Assembly: GCF_005893125.1 (NCBI RefSeq) | Contig: NZ_VCJS01000004.1 | Span: forward strand, 89,294 to 153,293 | Length of the DNA: 64,000 bases | Direction of reading: 5' to 3' | From: Nonomuraea basaltis | GTDB taxonomy: Bacteria > Actinomycetota > Actinomycetes > Streptosporangiales > Streptosporangiaceae | In this document: positions 22,965 through 34,279 of the stretch, piece after piece | Layout of the letters: every line of letters begins with the position of its first letter | Numbering within the stretch: the first letter of the stretch is position 1 | Position numbers and translations under genes: made by a program | Notes under the pieces: generated by a model | Told to the model about the DNA's origin: nothing | The model's input: only the letters and a program-made list of their open reading frames with translations | Databases searched by the model: none

Positions 22965-24033
22965 GTACCGCGATCCCGTGCTGGCCCGCCACCTCGTCAC
23001 GGAGATCCGCGCCGCCGCCACCAGGCCGTGGTCGATCATGGAGGTGTGCGGCGGGCAGACGCACACGATCGTCCGCCAGGGCATCGACGAGCTCATCCCG
23101 GTACGCATGGTGCACGGCCCCGGCTGTCCCGTCTGCGTGACGCCGCTGGCGACCATCGATCGGGCGCTGGCCATCGCCGCCCGCCCAGAGGTGATCTTCA
23201 CGTCGTTCGGCGACATGCTGCGAGTGCCTGGCTCCGGCGCTGACCTGCTGTCGGCCAAGGCCCGTGGCGCGGACGTGCGTGTCGTCTACTCACCGCTTGA
23301 CGCAGTACGACTGGCTGCCGCGCACCCCGATCGGCAGGTGGTGTTCTTCGCGGTCGGCTTCGAGACCACCGCCCCCGCCAACGCCATGGCCGTGCTGCGC
23401 GCGGCAGAGGAGCGGCTGGACAACTTCAGCGTGCTGGTGAGCCACGTCCTGGTGCCGCCGGCGATGACCGCGATCATGGAGTCGGCGTCGGTCGACGCCT
23501 TCCTGGCGGCTGGGCACGTGTGCGCGGTGATGGGGTGGACCGAGTACGAGCCGCTGGCGCTGCGGTATCGGGTGCCGATCGTGGTGACCGGGTTTGAGCC
23601 GCTCGACCTGCTCGAAGGCATCCTCATGGCGGTGCGCCAGCTGGAGGAGGGGCGCTTCGAGGTGGAGAACCAGTATGCGCGGGCGGTGCGGCGGACCGGC
23701 AACACCTTCGCCCAGGACGCCGTCCGGCGGGTGTTCAGGGTCGGCGACCAGACGTGGCGGGGCATCGGGGAGATCCCGGCCAGCGGGCTGGTGCTGGCGC
23801 CGGAGTTCATCGACTACGACGCAGCGCTCCGGTTCGGGGTCGGCGGTGTGAGCGCGGACGAGAACCCCGACTGCATCGCCGGTGACATCCTGCGAGGCAC
23901 GCGCACCCCGCTCGACTGCGCCGCCTACGGGACCGTGTGCACGCCGCGTCGGCCACTGGGAGCACCGATGGTCTCGGCAGAGGGCACGTGCGCGGCCTTC
24001 CACAACGCCGGTCGTACGAGACAGGAGATGTGA
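22948..24033 (+). CDS. hypD: Hydrogenase formation protein HypD
   Basis: Fe-S protein of 361 residues that scaffolds assembly of the NiFe active-site Fe(CN)2CO group. Signatures seen: [27 protein letters not shown] and [13 protein letters not shown], and C-terminal Cys residues for a 4Fe-4S cluster in CIAGDILRG and [13 protein letters not shown] 22948 has GGAGG ten bases before it. It overlaps hypC upstream, and its stop overlaps the start of hypE. Only hypC, D and E are intact in the window; hypA and hypB are absent and hypF is broken. Confidence 0.94.
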   Translation: MKYLAEYRDPVLARHLVTEIRAAATRPWSIMEVCGGQTHTIVRQGIDELIPVRMVHGPGCPVCVTPLATIDRALAIAARPEVIFTSFGDMLRVPGSGADLLSAKARGADVRVVYSPLDAVRLAAAHPDRQVVFFAVGFETTAPANAMAVLRAAEERLDNFSVLVSHVLVPPAMTAIMESASVDAFLAAGHVCAVMGWTEYEPLALRYRVPIVVTGFEPLDLLEGILMAVRQLEEGRFEVENQYARAVRRTGNTFAQDAVRRVFRVGDQTWRGIGEIPASGLVLAPEFIDYDAALRFGVGGVSADENPDCIAGDILRGTRTPLDCAAYGTVCTPRRPLGAPMVSAEGTCAAFHNAGRTRQEM

Positions 24034-25082
24034 TGACCACGGGCTTGGATCCGATCGCCGCCACGTGCCCCATGCCGCTGGCCGAGACCGAGCGGGTGCT
24101 GCTCGGGCACGGCTCCGGCGGTCAGCTCATGGCCGAGCTGCTCGCCGACCTCACGCCGCGTCTCGGCGCCCCGATGCTCGACGACGCGGCGCTCGTCACC
24201 ACCGGCGCGCCGGAGGTGGTGATGTCAACCGACGGTTTTGTGGTCACGCCGCGCTTCTTCCCGGGTGGTGACATCGGCTCGCTGGCCGTGCACGGCACCG
24301 TCAACGACCTGGCCATGATGGGCGCCGCACCGGTGGCACTCAGCCTGGCCTACATCATCGAGGAGGGGCTTCCGCTCGACGAGCTGCGCCGCATCACGAC
24401 CTCGGTCGCCGAGGCGGCCCGTGCCTGCGGCGTTCGCGTCGTGACCGGCGACACCAAGGTAGTCGGCAGGGGCGCGGCGGACGGCCTCTACGTCACCACG
24501 ACCGGGATCGGCGTCCGCCTGCCCCGCGCGGCACCGGCCGCCTCGAACGGCCGCCCTGAGGACGCCGTACTGCTGTCGGGCCCGATCGGGCTGCACGGCG
24601 TCACCGTCCTCAGCACCCGCGAGGGGCTCGGCTTCGAAAGCGAGCTCGCCTCCGACAGCCGGCCCCTGCACCGCCTGGTCGCCGCGATGATCACGGCGGG
24701 CGGCCATGGCGTGCACGCCATGCGCGACGCCACCAGAGGAGGCCTGGCCAGTGCGCTGAACGAGCTGGCCGCCGCCTCTCACACAGGCGTGGAGCTGGAG
24801 GAGCCGGTCATTCCCGTGCCCGCCCAGGTGGCCGCCGCGTGCGACCTGCTGGGGCTGGACCCGATGCACGTGGCCAACGAGGGTTGCCTGGTGGCGTTCG
24901 TGGATCCGGCCAGGGCCGACGTCGTCCTCGCCGCGATGCGCGAACGGCCGGAGGGCGCCGCCGCCACCCGCATCGGCACCGTCGTCGCCGATCATCCCGG
25001 CCGCGTCACCATGCGGACCCTGGTCGGTTCCCACAGGGTCGTCGACATGCTGGTCGGGGAGCAACTGCCGCGCATCTGCTGA
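24033..25082 (+). CDS. hypE: Hydrogenase maturation factor HypE
   Basis: Protein of 349 residues of the AIR synthase-like fold. It dehydrates the carbamoylated C-terminal Cys to a thiocyanate that donates the active-site cyanides. It starts near GHGSGGQLMAELL (nucleotide site) and ends in the required PRIC-stop, so Cys349 is the modified residue. DATRGGLASALNELA is a further family motif. ATG 24033 follows AGGAGATGTG and overlaps the hypD stop. A second, decayed hypE C-terminus exists at 51322-51412. It is convergent with the hydrogenase protease gene. Confidence 0.94.
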   Translation: MTTGLDPIAATCPMPLAETERVLLGHGSGGQLMAELLADLTPRLGAPMLDDAALVTTGAPEVVMSTDGFVVTPRFFPGGDIGSLAVHGTVNDLAMMGAAPVALSLAYIIEEGLPLDELRRITTSVAEAARACGVRVVTGDTKVVGRGAADGLYVTTTGIGVRLPRAAPAASNGRPEDAVLLSGPIGLHGVTVLSTREGLGFESELASDSRPLHRLVAAMITAGGHGVHAMRDATRGGLASALNELAAASHTGVELEEPVIPVPAQVAAACDLLGLDPMHVANEGCLVAFVDPARADVVLAAMRERPEGAAATRIGTVVADHPGRVTMRTLVGSHRVVDMLVGEQLPRIC

Positions 25083-25089
25083 GCAGAGG

Positions 25090-25521
25090 TCAACGGGCAT
25101 CCCGCAGGATCGTGCGGGCGATGTTCCACGCCGCCGCCGACACCGCCTCCGACAGGCCGGCGCCGAGGGCGAAGTCGGCGCCTTCGACGGTGTAGACGAT
25201 GAGTTCGCCCGGCATCCGGTCCAGCGAGCGAGCCAACTCCACGGCGTCGGCGAGGGACAGGGCGTGGGTGCTGGAGCCGCCATGGGCCAGGCAAGGGGTG
25301 CCGCGGAAGCGGCGGACGATTCCCGGAGGGTCGCCTGAGCGGGCCGCGTCGATCACGATGGCCACATCAGCGCCCGTCCAGGTCTCGATCAGCTCGGCCG
25401 GGTCGCCGCCGTTCTCGATCGCGGCCACGCCCAGGTCGCGTAGCAGCCGGGCCACGCTCAGCCCGGCGCCGTCGTCTCCGCGGTAGTCGTTGCCGAGCCC
25501 GATGACGACGGTCCTAGTCAT
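25090..25521 (-). CDS. NiFe hydrogenase maturation protease
   Basis: Endopeptidase of 143 residues (HyaD/HycI family) that removes the C-terminal extension of the large subunit after Ni insertion. Visible: [17 protein letters not shown] with the metal-binding acidic residues, [10 protein letters not shown] and the His in [14 protein letters not shown]. Its start overlaps the large-subunit stop by eight bases, which places it last in the eight-gene CBS/hydrogenase operon. It presumably acts on the neighbouring large subunit. Confidence 0.92.
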   Translation of the reverse strand: MTRTVVIGLGNDYRGDDGAGLSVARLLRDLGVAAIENGGDPAELIETWTGADVAIVIDAARSGDPPGIVRRFRGTPCLAHGGSSTHALSLADAVELARSLDRMPGELIVYTVEGADFALGAGLSEAVSAAAWNIARTILRDAR

Positions 25522-26803
25522 GGTGGAGGCGCAGGTCGAGGAAGTGGGCCGAGCAGGAGATGCATGGGTCGTGGTTGCGGATGGCGCGCTCGCACAGCTC
25601 GGTGAGCCGGGAGATGGGCAGGTTGAGCCGGGGTTGGATGAGGGCGCGCAGGTCTGCTTCGATGCGCGCCTGGTTCTGGGCCGTCGGGGGGACGATGTCG
25701 GCTTCGGCGATCAGGCCGTTGTCGTCGATGCGGTAGCGGTGGTAGAGGGTGCCGCGCGGGGCCTCCGACGCTCCGTGGCCGACGCCAGGCCGGGCCTCCA
25801 CCGGCAGGAAGGGCGGATCCGGCGTGGTGTAGCCGTCGATCAGCCGCAGCGCTTCCTCGCAGGCATGGACGATCTCGACGGCGCGGACGATGATGCTGCG
25901 GAACGGGTTGCGGCACACGCGTCCGAGTCCGGCGTCGGCGGCGGCGTGCAGAGCCAGAGGTGACAGGCGCAGCGCGTTAAGCGCGTAGCGGGCGAGCGGG
26001 CCGGTGAGGTAGCCGGGGCGGCCGTCGAGGCGTGCATGCAGGGCGGTGGAGTGCGGCACCTGCTCCTCGACGACGTGGCGTGGCCAATCGTCGACGGGGA
26101 AGGTGGTGCCGTCGCTGACGGCGACGTCGCCGGACAGGATGGCGTACTCGCTGGAGTGGCGCAGTGCCAGGAAACGGTAGTCGTGTTCGACGTCGGGGAA
26201 GTCGAAGCCGCTGACCCATTCGACGGTGGCCAGGGCGGTCTCCAGCGCGCTCTGGAGGCGTTCGGCGACGGGAGCCAGGTCGGCGGGGGTGGGCGCGCGG
26301 TAGAAGCCGCCCAGCCGGACGTTGATCGGGTGGATGGCGCGGCCGCCGACGGCGGCGACGAGGTCGTTGCCCGCCTTCTTCAACGCCAGCCCGCGCTCCA
26401 CCAGCGGGCGGTGGTCCGCGGCCATGGCGACGCCGCTGGGGTAGCCGAGGAAGTCGGGGGCATGCAGGAGATAGATGTGCAGGGCGTGCGATTCGATCCA
26501 TTCGCCGTAGTAGAGCAGCAGCCGCAGGTCGCGCAGGGGGCCGTCCACCGTGATGCCGCAGATCGACTCCAGGGCTTGGCAGGCGCTCATCTGGTAGGCG
26601 ACTGGGCAGATGCCGCAGATGCGAGCAGTGATGTCGGGCGGCTCGGTGTGGGCGCGGCCGCGCAGCAGGGCCTCGAAGAAACGGGGCGGCTCGTAGATCT
26701 TGAGTTGCAGGTCGCTGATGCGGCCGTTCCTGGCGCGCACCAGCAGTGCGCCCTCGCCCTCCACACGGGTGAGACCGCCGACTCTGATCGTCTTATGCGT
26801 CAC
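25514..26803 (-). CDS. Group 3b-type NiFe hydrogenase large (alpha) subunit
   Basis: Catalytic subunit of 429 residues. The N-terminal active-site motif is [17 protein letters not shown] and the C-terminal one is [18 protein letters not shown], in which cleavage after the His would release nine residues. The four Cys bind Ni and Fe. GTG 26803 gives [18 protein letters not shown], the conserved N-terminus. It overlaps the small-subunit stop. The set of four subunits (beta, gamma, delta, alpha in that order) matches NADP-linked bidirectional group 3b (sulfhydrogenase-like) enzymes; the M. smegmatis counterpart is DosR-regulated. Confidence 0.93.
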   Translation of the reverse strand: MTHKTIRVGGLTRVEGEGALLVRARNGRISDLQLKIYEPPRFFEALLRGRAHTEPPDITARICGICPVAYQMSACQALESICGITVDGPLRDLRLLLYYGEWIESHALHIYLLHAPDFLGYPSGVAMAADHRPLVERGLALKKAGNDLVAAVGGRAIHPINVRLGGFYRAPTPADLAPVAERLQSALETALATVEWVSGFDFPDVEHDYRFLALRHSSEYAILSGDVAVSDGTTFPVDDWPRHVVEEQVPHSTALHARLDGRPGYLTGPLARYALNALRLSPLALHAAADAGLGRVCRNPFRSIIVRAVEIVHACEEALRLIDGYTTPDPPFLPVEARPGVGHGASEAPRGTLYHRYRIDDNGLIAEADIVPPTAQNQARIEADLRALIQPRLNLPISRLTELCERAIRNHDPCISCSAHFLDLRLHHD

Positions 26804-27542
26804 CGCTGCTCCCGAACGAGGAAACGTTGAAGGTGCGATAGATGCGGCCGAGCTCGTCGTCGTCCATGCCGGCCGCGCGCAGGCGGGCGTTGAGCGCGGC
26901 GGCGTTCGGCGTCTCCATGGGACCGAAGCAGCCGAAGCAGCCGCGATTGAACGCCGGGCACAGCGCGCCACAACCGGCCTGGGTCACCGGGCCCAAGCAG
27001 GGGGTACCGCTCGCGACGAGCACGCACGGGTTGCCGCGGGCCTTGCACTCGACGCACACGCTGTGTGCGGGCACGACCGGTCGCCGGCCGGCCAGGAACG
27101 CGCCGATGACCTCTAGGAGCTGCCGTTTGTCGATGGGGCAGCCGCGCAGCTCGAAGTCGACGGGCACGTGCGCGGAGATCGGCGTCGAGCGGTCCAGGGT
27201 CTCGATGTAGTCGGGCCGCGCGTAGACGACCGCTGCGAACTCCCGCACGTCGGCTAGGTCGCGCAACGCCTGCACGCCGCCCGCGGTGGCGCAGGCGCCG
27301 ATCGTCACCAGGTGTTTGGAGACCCGGCGCACGTGCTTGATCCGCTCCAGGTCGTCCGGTGTGGTGATCGACCCCTCCACCAGCGAAAGATCGTAAGGGC
27401 CCTTGCCCCGCGCGCTGGAGGCCTCCAGGAAGTACGCGATGTCCACCCGGGCGGCCACCGACAGCAACTCGTCCTCGCAGTCCAGCAGGGTGAGCTGGCA
27501 GCCGTCGCAGGAGGCGAACTTCCACACCGCGAGCTTGTTCAT
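26793..27542 (-). CDS. NiFe hydrogenase small (delta) subunit
   Basis: Electron-transfer subunit of 249 residues. Proximal cluster ligands are in [18 protein letters not shown] and [14 protein letters not shown]; further Cys are in [42 protein letters not shown] and RGCFGCFGP. It carries no Tat signal, consistent with a cytosolic group 3 enzyme. ATG 27542 is internal to the previous gene's end. The far upstream open frame is not coding. Confidence 0.93.
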   Translation of the reverse strand: MNKLAVWKFASCDGCQLTLLDCEDELLSVAARVDIAYFLEASSARGKGPYDLSLVEGSITTPDDLERIKHVRRVSKHLVTIGACATAGGVQALRDLADVREFAAVVYARPDYIETLDRSTPISAHVPVDFELRGCPIDKRQLLEVIGAFLAGRRPVVPAHSVCVECKARGNPCVLVASGTPCLGPVTQAGCGALCPAFNRGCFGCFGPMETPNAAALNARLRAAGMDDDELGRIYRTFNVSSFGSSGDA

Positions 27543-28338
27543 AGCTGTTTCACCTCCAGCAGCCCGGCGACTTTGTCGTAGGTCAGCACGGGCCCGTCCA
27601 CACAGGTGAACAGGGGTCCGAGCTGGCAGTGCCCGCACCGGCCGATGCCGCACTTCATGTTGCGTTCCAGCGACAGCGCGATGCGCTCGGGTGGCACGCC
27701 GCGCCGTATGAGCTCTTCGGCCGTGGCACGCATCATGATCTCGGGACCGCACACGAACGCGTAGGTGCGGCGCGGCTCGAAGACGATTCGGCTCACCAGC
27801 TTGGTGATCAAACCGGTGTGGCCGTTCCACGCCCGGTCCGGATGGTCCACGGTGACCTGAACGTCGAGGTCGCGTGCCCAGCGGGCCAGCTCGCGCGGGT
27901 ACATCACGGTGGACGGAGTGCGGGCGCCGACGATAAGGCTGATCCGGCCGTAGCGGGCGCCGTGGGCCTCCAGCTCGCGGATCACCGGCCGCAGCGGCGC
28001 CAGCCCGAGCCCGCCGGCCGCCACGACCACGTCCAGGCCCGCCGCCCGCGTCATGTCCCAGTGCGTGCCGAACGGGCCCCGCACGCCCACGATGTCGCCG
28101 CGCCGCATGCGGCACAGTGCGCGGCTCACCGCGCCGACCGCGCGGATGGTCTGCACGTAGCCGCCCGCTCGAGCGCGGCCGCTGATGGAGATGGGGATCT
28201 CGCCGACGCCGGGCGCGTAGAGCATGGTGAACTGGCCGGGCAGGAAAGGCAGGCACTCGCCGTCGATCGGGTCCAGGGTGAGCGTGACGGTGTCGGCCCG
28301 GTCCGGGCGGCGCGAGCGCACACGGTGCGGGATCGGGA

Positions 28339-28342
<4 letters not shown>
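27539..28342 (-). CDS. Hydrogenase gamma subunit, FAD/NAD(P)-binding
   Basis: Diaphorase subunit of 267 residues (ferredoxin-NADP reductase fold). The FAD part has [20 protein letters not shown], the NAD(P) part has [17 protein letters not shown] and [11 protein letters not shown]. The C-terminal 2Fe-2S ligands are in [15 protein letters not shown] and CVDGPVL. ATG 28342 overlaps the beta-subunit stop. It connects H2 oxidation or evolution to NAD(P)H. The upstream in-frame extension is antisense-type noise. Confidence 0.92.
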
Positions 28343-29433
<1,091 letters not shown>

Positions 29434-29434
29434 G

Positions 29435-30118
29435 TCAGGCGCCGCCCCAGACGGGCAGTTGCACGATGTCGTCGTGTTTCCAGTTGAGCTCGTCGTGCAC
29501 GGCCACGACGCTGTCGATGTTCTCGGCCAGGCGGACGGCCTTGATGGCGTGGCTGTGCTCGTCGAGGGTCCCGGACAAGGTCACCACACCCTCGGCCACC
29601 GTGATGTGCACGTCGCCGCCGATGGCCTCACGGACCTGGCGCTCGATGTCGATGTCCGCGCGGAGGAAGACCTTGATCAGGTCGCGGCGGCTGACGATGC
29701 CGACGAGCCGGCCGCCGTCGTCCACCACGGGCAGGCGCTTGACGCCGTACTTGTCCATCAGCCGGGCGGCCAGCACGACGGAGGCGTCAGGGGTGGTGGT
29801 GTGCGCGGGGGAGGTCATCAGCGCGCCGGCGGTCTCGCCGAGCGCCTTGTAGAAGCCGCTGCCCTCGCTGCTGACGGTGTGGCGGATGCGGGCACGCAGC
29901 GGTGGGGTGTAGCCGTCGCCGTAGTAGCGTGCCTTGAACTCTTGCTTGGCCAACAGGTCGGCCTCGGACACGACACCTTTGACCCGGTTGTCGTCGTCCA
30001 GCACGGGCACGCCGCTGACGCCCCGGTTGATGAGCAGGTCGGCCACGGTGTGGAAGGAAGCGGTCTGGTTGACGGCGGCCACGTCGGTGGTCATCACGTC
30101 CTGGACAGTGGTTCTCAT
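29435..30118 (-). CDS. CBS-pair and BON domain protein
   Basis: Protein of 227 residues. CBS1 (residues 1-60: VQDVMTTDV, GVSGVPVLDDDNRVKGVVSE) and CBS2 (GALMTSPAHTTTP, KRLPVVDDGGRLVGIVSRRD) form a Bateman module that may sense adenine nucleotides. Residues 155-220 form a BON domain (VREAIGGDVHITVAEGVVTL), usually a lipid or membrane contact module. ATG 30118 follows GGAGATC. It is a close paralogue of the protein at 30723-31403. Both head the hydrogenase operon; control of the enzyme or energy sensing is inferred. Confidence 0.85.
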   Translation of the reverse strand: MRTTVQDVMTTDVAAVNQTASFHTVADLLINRGVSGVPVLDDDNRVKGVVSEADLLAKQEFKARYYGDGYTPPLRARIRHTVSSEGSGFYKALGETAGALMTSPAHTTTPDASVVLAARLMDKYGVKRLPVVDDGGRLVGIVSRRDLIKVFLRADIDIERQVREAIGGDVHITVAEGVVTLSGTLDEHSHAIKAVRLAENIDSVVAVHDELNWKHDDIVQLPVWGGA

Positions 30119-30720
30119 GGGGATCTCCTCATGTGCCTGACCCGGACGATGCCGGGCACGGTGCGGGCGAGCAGGCCGGCGATGTGGTCGGCGTGCTCAT
30201 GTGGCGGCCCTCTCAACTCGGCCACGCCGTTGTGCACGGCGACGTCCCAGCTCGGGCCGGAGGGATACTGTTCGCAGAGCGCGGTGATGACCGCCTGGCG
30301 CAGGTCTTCGTCGGGGCGGGCGAGCATCGCCATCAGGTCGCGGCGGCTGACCATGCCGACGATTCGATCGCCTCGGACGACGGGCAGGCTCTTGATCCGC
30401 TTGCCCACCATCAGGTCGATGGCGGTGGTGACGTCGGTGGTTTCGGTGACGGTGACGACGTCGCCGGTCATGACCTCCATGACGCGGCGCGGCGGTGGCT
30501 CGGTCGGCGGACTGGTGGGCGTCACGGTGGCGCGGGGGTCGGGCTCGAACTCGCCGCGCAGCAGGTCCAGCTCGCTGACCACGCCAACGAGACGGTCGCT
30601 GTCGTCGACGACAGGAGCGGCGGTGATGTCGTGGCCGTAGAGGGTCCGGATGGCCTGCCGCACCGGGTCGGCCCGGCGGACGGTGATGGCCGGGCTGCTC
30701 ATGACCTCTCTCACCAGCAT
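30115..30720 (-). CDS. CBS-pair protein with short BON-like C-terminus
   Basis: Protein of 201 residues. CBS1: LVREVMSSPAITVRRADPV and ITAAPVVDDSDRLVGVVSEL. A Pro-rich linker (PTSPPTEPPPRR) leads to CBS2: MEVMTGDVVTVTETTDV and KSLPVVRGDRIVGMVSRRD. The last 55 residues resemble a short BON-like domain (VAVHNGVAELRGPPHEHADH). ATG 30720 is two bases after the upstream stop, and its stop overlaps the next start. Second gene of the operon. Confidence 0.82.
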   Translation of the reverse strand: MLVREVMSSPAITVRRADPVRQAIRTLYGHDITAAPVVDDSDRLVGVVSELDLLRGEFEPDPRATVTPTSPPTEPPPRRVMEVMTGDVVTVTETTDVTTAIDLMVGKRIKSLPVVRGDRIVGMVSRRDLMAMLARPDEDLRQAVITALCEQYPSGPSWDVAVHNGVAELRGPPHEHADHIAGLLARTVPGIVRVRHMRRSP

Positions 30721-30722
30721 GG

Positions 30723-31403
30723 CTACTTGGCCTCCCACGCGCTGTCGTCCTGCTTCCAGGTCAGCTTGTCGACGACGTCGACCACGCCGTTGACCCGGCC
30801 GCTCATGCGGACAGCGATGCCGGTCTCGGTGCGGCGGTCCATCCAGCCGGACAGCGTCACGACGCCCTGGTGCACCTCCACCTGGACGCCGTCGGTGTCC
30901 ACCCACAGGGCGCGGTCGAGGATTTCGTCGCGGATCTCGGCGGCGATCTCCTCGTCGCCGCGCAGGAACAGTTTGACGAGGTCGCGGCGGCTGACGATGC
31001 CCTGCAGGCGGCCGTTGTAGTCGACGACGGCGAGCCGCTTGACGTCGTGGGCGTCCATGAGGCGGGCGGCCGAGACCGCCGACGCCTCGGGAGAGATGGT
31101 GATCGCCGGGCTGGTCATCAGGTCGGCGGCGGTGTCGCCGGCGGCCTTCTGCCGGCCTTTGGGGTGGCGCAGCCGGGCGCGCAGCGGCGGGCGGTAGCCC
31201 TCGCGGTAGAACTCCTCGCGGAATTCTTCCTTGCGCAGCAGATCGGCCTCGGACACCATGCCGATCACGTGCTGGTCGTCGTCCACGACCGGGACGGCGC
31301 TGATGCCGCCGGTGATGAGCGCTTGGGCGATGTCCTTGAACGGGGTGGCGGCGGTGACGGAGACGACCTTGGCGGTCATCACGTCCGCGACGGTCATGCG
31401 CAT
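30723..31403 (-). CDS. CBS-pair and BON domain protein, first gene of hydrogenase operon
   Basis: Protein of 226 residues, a paralogue of 29435-30118 (MRMTVADVM aligned with MRTTVQDVM, and shared YREGYRPPLRAR/YGDGYTPPLRAR linker). Two CBS units and a C-terminal BON domain (VQVEVHQGVVTLSGW). An in-frame GTG at 31460 exists, but ATG 31403 is chosen because it aligns with the paralogue and leaves space for a promoter after the DosR-like boxes at 31485-31520. It heads a run of eight tightly packed genes ending with the protease. Confidence 0.82.
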   Translation of the reverse strand: MRMTVADVMTAKVVSVTAATPFKDIAQALITGGISAVPVVDDDQHVIGMVSEADLLRKEEFREEFYREGYRPPLRARLRHPKGRQKAAGDTAADLMTSPAITISPEASAVSAARLMDAHDVKRLAVVDYNGRLQGIVSRRDLVKLFLRGDEEIAAEIRDEILDRALWVDTDGVQVEVHQGVVTLSGWMDRRTETGIAVRMSGRVNGVVDVVDKLTWKQDDSAWEAK

Positions 31404-31484
31404 GGTGGTCAGCTCTTTTCTGGCCTCTGTAGGAAGAGGTCCTTTGGTTGCTTTCATCACATCCCGTGAGAGGGATGGGGATTA

Positions 31485-31520
31485 GGGGCGGAAGTCCCGA
31501 GCGGGGTAGTCGTTGGTCAG
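31485..31520 (-). promoter_or_regulatory. Paired DosR-like boxes (hydrogenase operon)
   Basis: On the minus strand CTGACCAACGACTACC, then GGGACTTCCGCCCC (31485-31498). GAC to GAC is 22 bp. The distal box overlaps the stop of the upstream ligase gene. They lie 82 bp upstream of the first CBS start. Confidence 0.6.
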
Positions 31521-34108
31521 CGAAGGCGGCGCAGCAGCGGCGAGGGTGGCGGCTCGCACGGGGCGACCCTGATCCGCGCGTCGACCGTGGTCGCGCCGTC
31601 CGGGGTGACGATGACGGGGTTCAGGTCGAGCTCGGCCACCTGCGGCAGGTCCTCGAGCAGCTTGCCGACGCGCGTGACCTGGTCGGCCAGGGCGTCGACG
31701 TCGGCGGGCGGTGAGCCGCGGTAGCCGTGCAGCAGCGGGACGCAGCGCAGCTCGCCGATCATGTCTGCGGCGTCGGTGACGGGTGGCACCCGGAAGGCCC
31801 GATCGGCCAGCAGGTCGGCCATCACCCCGCCCATGCCCACCATGACCAGCGGCCCGAACGCCGGGTAGTTGACGCCGCCCACGATGATCTCCACACCGCC
31901 CGGGAGCATGGGTTGGACGATCGCGCCGGTCATGTCGTCGCCGATATGGGCCGACATTTCGCGATATGCCAGCCGTACGTCGTCCTCGGTCCGCAGGTTG
32001 AGCCGGACACCGCCGACGTCGCTCTTGTGCACGGGACCGGTGGCCTTGAGCACCACGGGCAACCCGACACGCGCGGCGGCCCTGGCAGCGGCGTCGGGGC
32101 CGTCCACGTCGATCGACTCCACCAGTCTCACGCCGTAACAGCCGAGCAACCGTGCGGTGGCCGCCGGGGACAGCCAGCTGCCGTCCGGGAACGCCTCCAG
32201 CTCCGCATCGATGATCTCTCGCGCCGATCTCTCGTCGACTGAGGGCGGTGCGGTGGGTGGTTCGACGGGGCGGCGGCGCCACTCGGCGTAGCCCACGACG
32301 TGGGCGAGGGCCTGGACGGCCTGCTCTGGGAAGGCGTAGCTGGGGACCCGGCCGTCGATCACGCCGTCGTGGCCGACGACGCAGGCCAGCACGGTCTTGT
32401 CCGCACCCTTGGTGGCGTCCGCGACAGCCTGGCGGGTCGCGTCCAGCCCGTCACCGAAGGGCGGGGTGTAGACGACGAGGACCACGTCCACATCCGGCGA
32501 GGCGGCGAGCACCGCGACGGCGGCGCCGATCTCGGCGGCGGTGGCGTCCGCGGTCAGATCCACCGGGTTGCCCAGCGCGGCGGCGGCACGTGCCTCCAGC
32601 AGGCCGGGCGGCAGCTCGGGTACGACAAGGCCGTGGCGCTCACAGGCGTCGGCGGCCATGGCCTGAGGGCCGCCCGAGTTGCCGACGACGGCCACCCGGC
32701 GTCCCCGGGGGAGGGGCTGGCCGGCCAGGAGCTTGGCGACATCGATCAGCTCGTTCACGCTGTCGAGACGGATGACGCCGGCGGCCCGGGTGAGCGCGTC
32801 CACCGCCACATCGGGCGTGGCCGCGGCGGCGGTGTGCGAGCGCACCGCCCGGTCACCCGCCCCGCTGCGGCCGCTCTTGACCAGCAGGACCGGCTTGCGC
32901 GCGCCGACCCGGCGGGCGATGCGGGCGAACTTGCGCGGATTGCCGAACGACTCCAGATACAGGGCGATCACGTCGGTGTCAGGATCGTCCTCCCAGAACT
33001 CCAGGAGGTCGTTGCCGCTGACGTCGGCCTTGTTGCCGACCGACACGAACGACGACACATCCAGCCGTTCCAGCAACGCCGCTCCTACGGCGCCCGACTG
33101 CGACATCAGCGCCACGGCCCCCCGGACGGGACGGTGCGGCAGGAAGCTGGCATTCAGCCGCGCCGCGGTGTTCACCACGCCCAGGCAGTTCGGGCCGATC
33201 AGCCGCATCCCGGCCGCGCGGCAGATCGTCAGCAGTTCCGACTCCACGCCACGCTGCCCGGCCTCGGCGAACCCTGACGTCAGCACCACCAGCCCGGCCG
33301 CCCCGGCCGCCGCGCAGTCCCGCGCTACTCCCAGCACGTGCCGGGCGGGTACTGCCACCACCGCCAGGTCGACCCCCTCAGGCACCTTGGTGTGGCAGGC
33401 CAGCCCGGCCACCACCGTGGCGTTGGGGTTGACCGGGTAGATCGGCCCGGCAAAGCCGCCGTCGAGCAGGTTGCGCAGCACCTTGTGCCCGATTGCCCGC
33501 TCGTTGCGGCTCGCGCCGATGACCGCCACCGAGCGGGGCGCGAGCACCCGCGCCAGCGACGCCCGCCCGGCCTCGTGATCGCGGGCCGCGATGGCCTCGC
33601 GCAGCCGGGAGGTGGGCACGGCGGCGATGTCGAGGTGCAGCGTGCCGCCATCGAAATGCTGGGAGACCTCCAGGCCGAGATCCCGCAACACCCGCAGCAT
33701 GGCCCGGTTCTCACCCAGCACGTCGGCCACCAGCTCGCGCACCCCGTGCGCGGCCGCGTCCAGCGCGATGTGCTCCAGCAGCAAGGTGCCCAGGCCGTTT
33801 CCGTGGACGGCATCGTCCAGAAGAATGGCCAGGTCGGCGCGGCCATCATCCATGGGGATGTACTCGGCGACCGCGACCAGCCGGCCTTTCACGCTGGCCA
33901 CCAGGGCGTGCCCCCGATACTCCTCACCGGTGACGCGGTCCATATAGGAATGCGCGGTGTTGCGGCCCCCGGTGAAGAAGCGCAGGTACGCGGAGCGCTC
34001 TGACGAGCGGGCGACCAGCTCGTGCAGGGCTTCGCGATCGGTGGGACGCAGCGGGCGCACGTGGGCGATGCCGCCGTCACGTAGCAGAACGTCGTAGCCC
34101 TCAGACAT
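31517..34108 (-). CDS. GNAT-domain acyl-CoA synthetase (ADP-forming, acetate-CoA ligase family)
   Basis: Protein of 863 residues. An N-terminal GNAT acetyltransferase domain (1-165, with VHGNGLGTLLLEHIALDAAA) precedes a CoA-binding domain (VAVIGASRNERAIGHKVLR), succinyl-CoA-ligase-like domains (RLIGPNCLGVVN, ALMSQSGAVGAALLE, phospho-His candidate in RSHTAAAAT) and a C-terminal ATP-grasp domain (LPVVLKATGPVHKSDVGGV). The enzyme can yield ATP from acyl-CoA, and the GNAT part may acetylate proteins, as in PatZ-type enzymes. ATG 34108 follows GGAGATC. A box pair lies about 100 bp upstream. Usable for acetate formation in hypoxia (inference). Confidence 0.88.
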   Translation of the reverse strand: MSEGYDVLLRDGGIAHVRPLRPTDREALHELVARSSERSAYLRFFTGGRNTAHSYMDRVTGEEYRGHALVASVKGRLVAVAEYIPMDDGRADLAILLDDAVHGNGLGTLLLEHIALDAAAHGVRELVADVLGENRAMLRVLRDLGLEVSQHFDGGTLHLDIAAVPTSRLREAIAARDHEAGRASLARVLAPRSVAVIGASRNERAIGHKVLRNLLDGGFAGPIYPVNPNATVVAGLACHTKVPEGVDLAVVAVPARHVLGVARDCAAAGAAGLVVLTSGFAEAGQRGVESELLTICRAAGMRLIGPNCLGVVNTAARLNASFLPHRPVRGAVALMSQSGAVGAALLERLDVSSFVSVGNKADVSGNDLLEFWEDDPDTDVIALYLESFGNPRKFARIARRVGARKPVLLVKSGRSGAGDRAVRSHTAAAATPDVAVDALTRAAGVIRLDSVNELIDVAKLLAGQPLPRGRRVAVVGNSGGPQAMAADACERHGLVVPELPPGLLEARAAAALGNPVDLTADATAAEIGAAVAVLAASPDVDVVLVVYTPPFGDGLDATRQAVADATKGADKTVLACVVGHDGVIDGRVPSYAFPEQAVQALAHVVGYAEWRRRPVEPPTAPPSVDERSAREIIDAELEAFPDGSWLSPAATARLLGCYGVRLVESIDVDGPDAAARAAARVGLPVVLKATGPVHKSDVGGVRLNLRTEDDVRLAYREMSAHIGDDMTGAIVQPMLPGGVEIIVGGVNYPAFGPLVMVGMGGVMADLLADRAFRVPPVTDAADMIGELRCVPLLHGYRGSPPADVDALADQVTRVGKLLEDLPQVAELDLNPVIVTPDGATTVDARIRVAPCEPPPSPLLRRLR

Positions 34109-34209
34109 ACCGGATCTCCCGTTCCTCACATGTCGCGCAGGTCCCATAGACGTGGACGTGGCGTGGCTCTCACCACCAAGGCTTTCCCACAGGCCGGCGC
34201 GACAGGAGT

Positions 34210-34243
34210 GCCGGACGTCCCCGGCCTTGAGGCCGAAAGTCCC
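34210..34243 (-). promoter_or_regulatory. Paired DosR-like boxes (divergent ligase/ATPase)
   Basis: On the minus strand GGGACTTTCGGCC (34243-34231) and GGGGACGTCCGGC (34222-34210), GAC to GAC 22 bp. They lie about 100 bp upstream of the ligase and 37 bp before the ATPase start. Confidence 0.65.
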
Positions 34244-34279
34244 TGCCAGGCCGCATCGCAGAAAGGTGAGGCTGGCGAC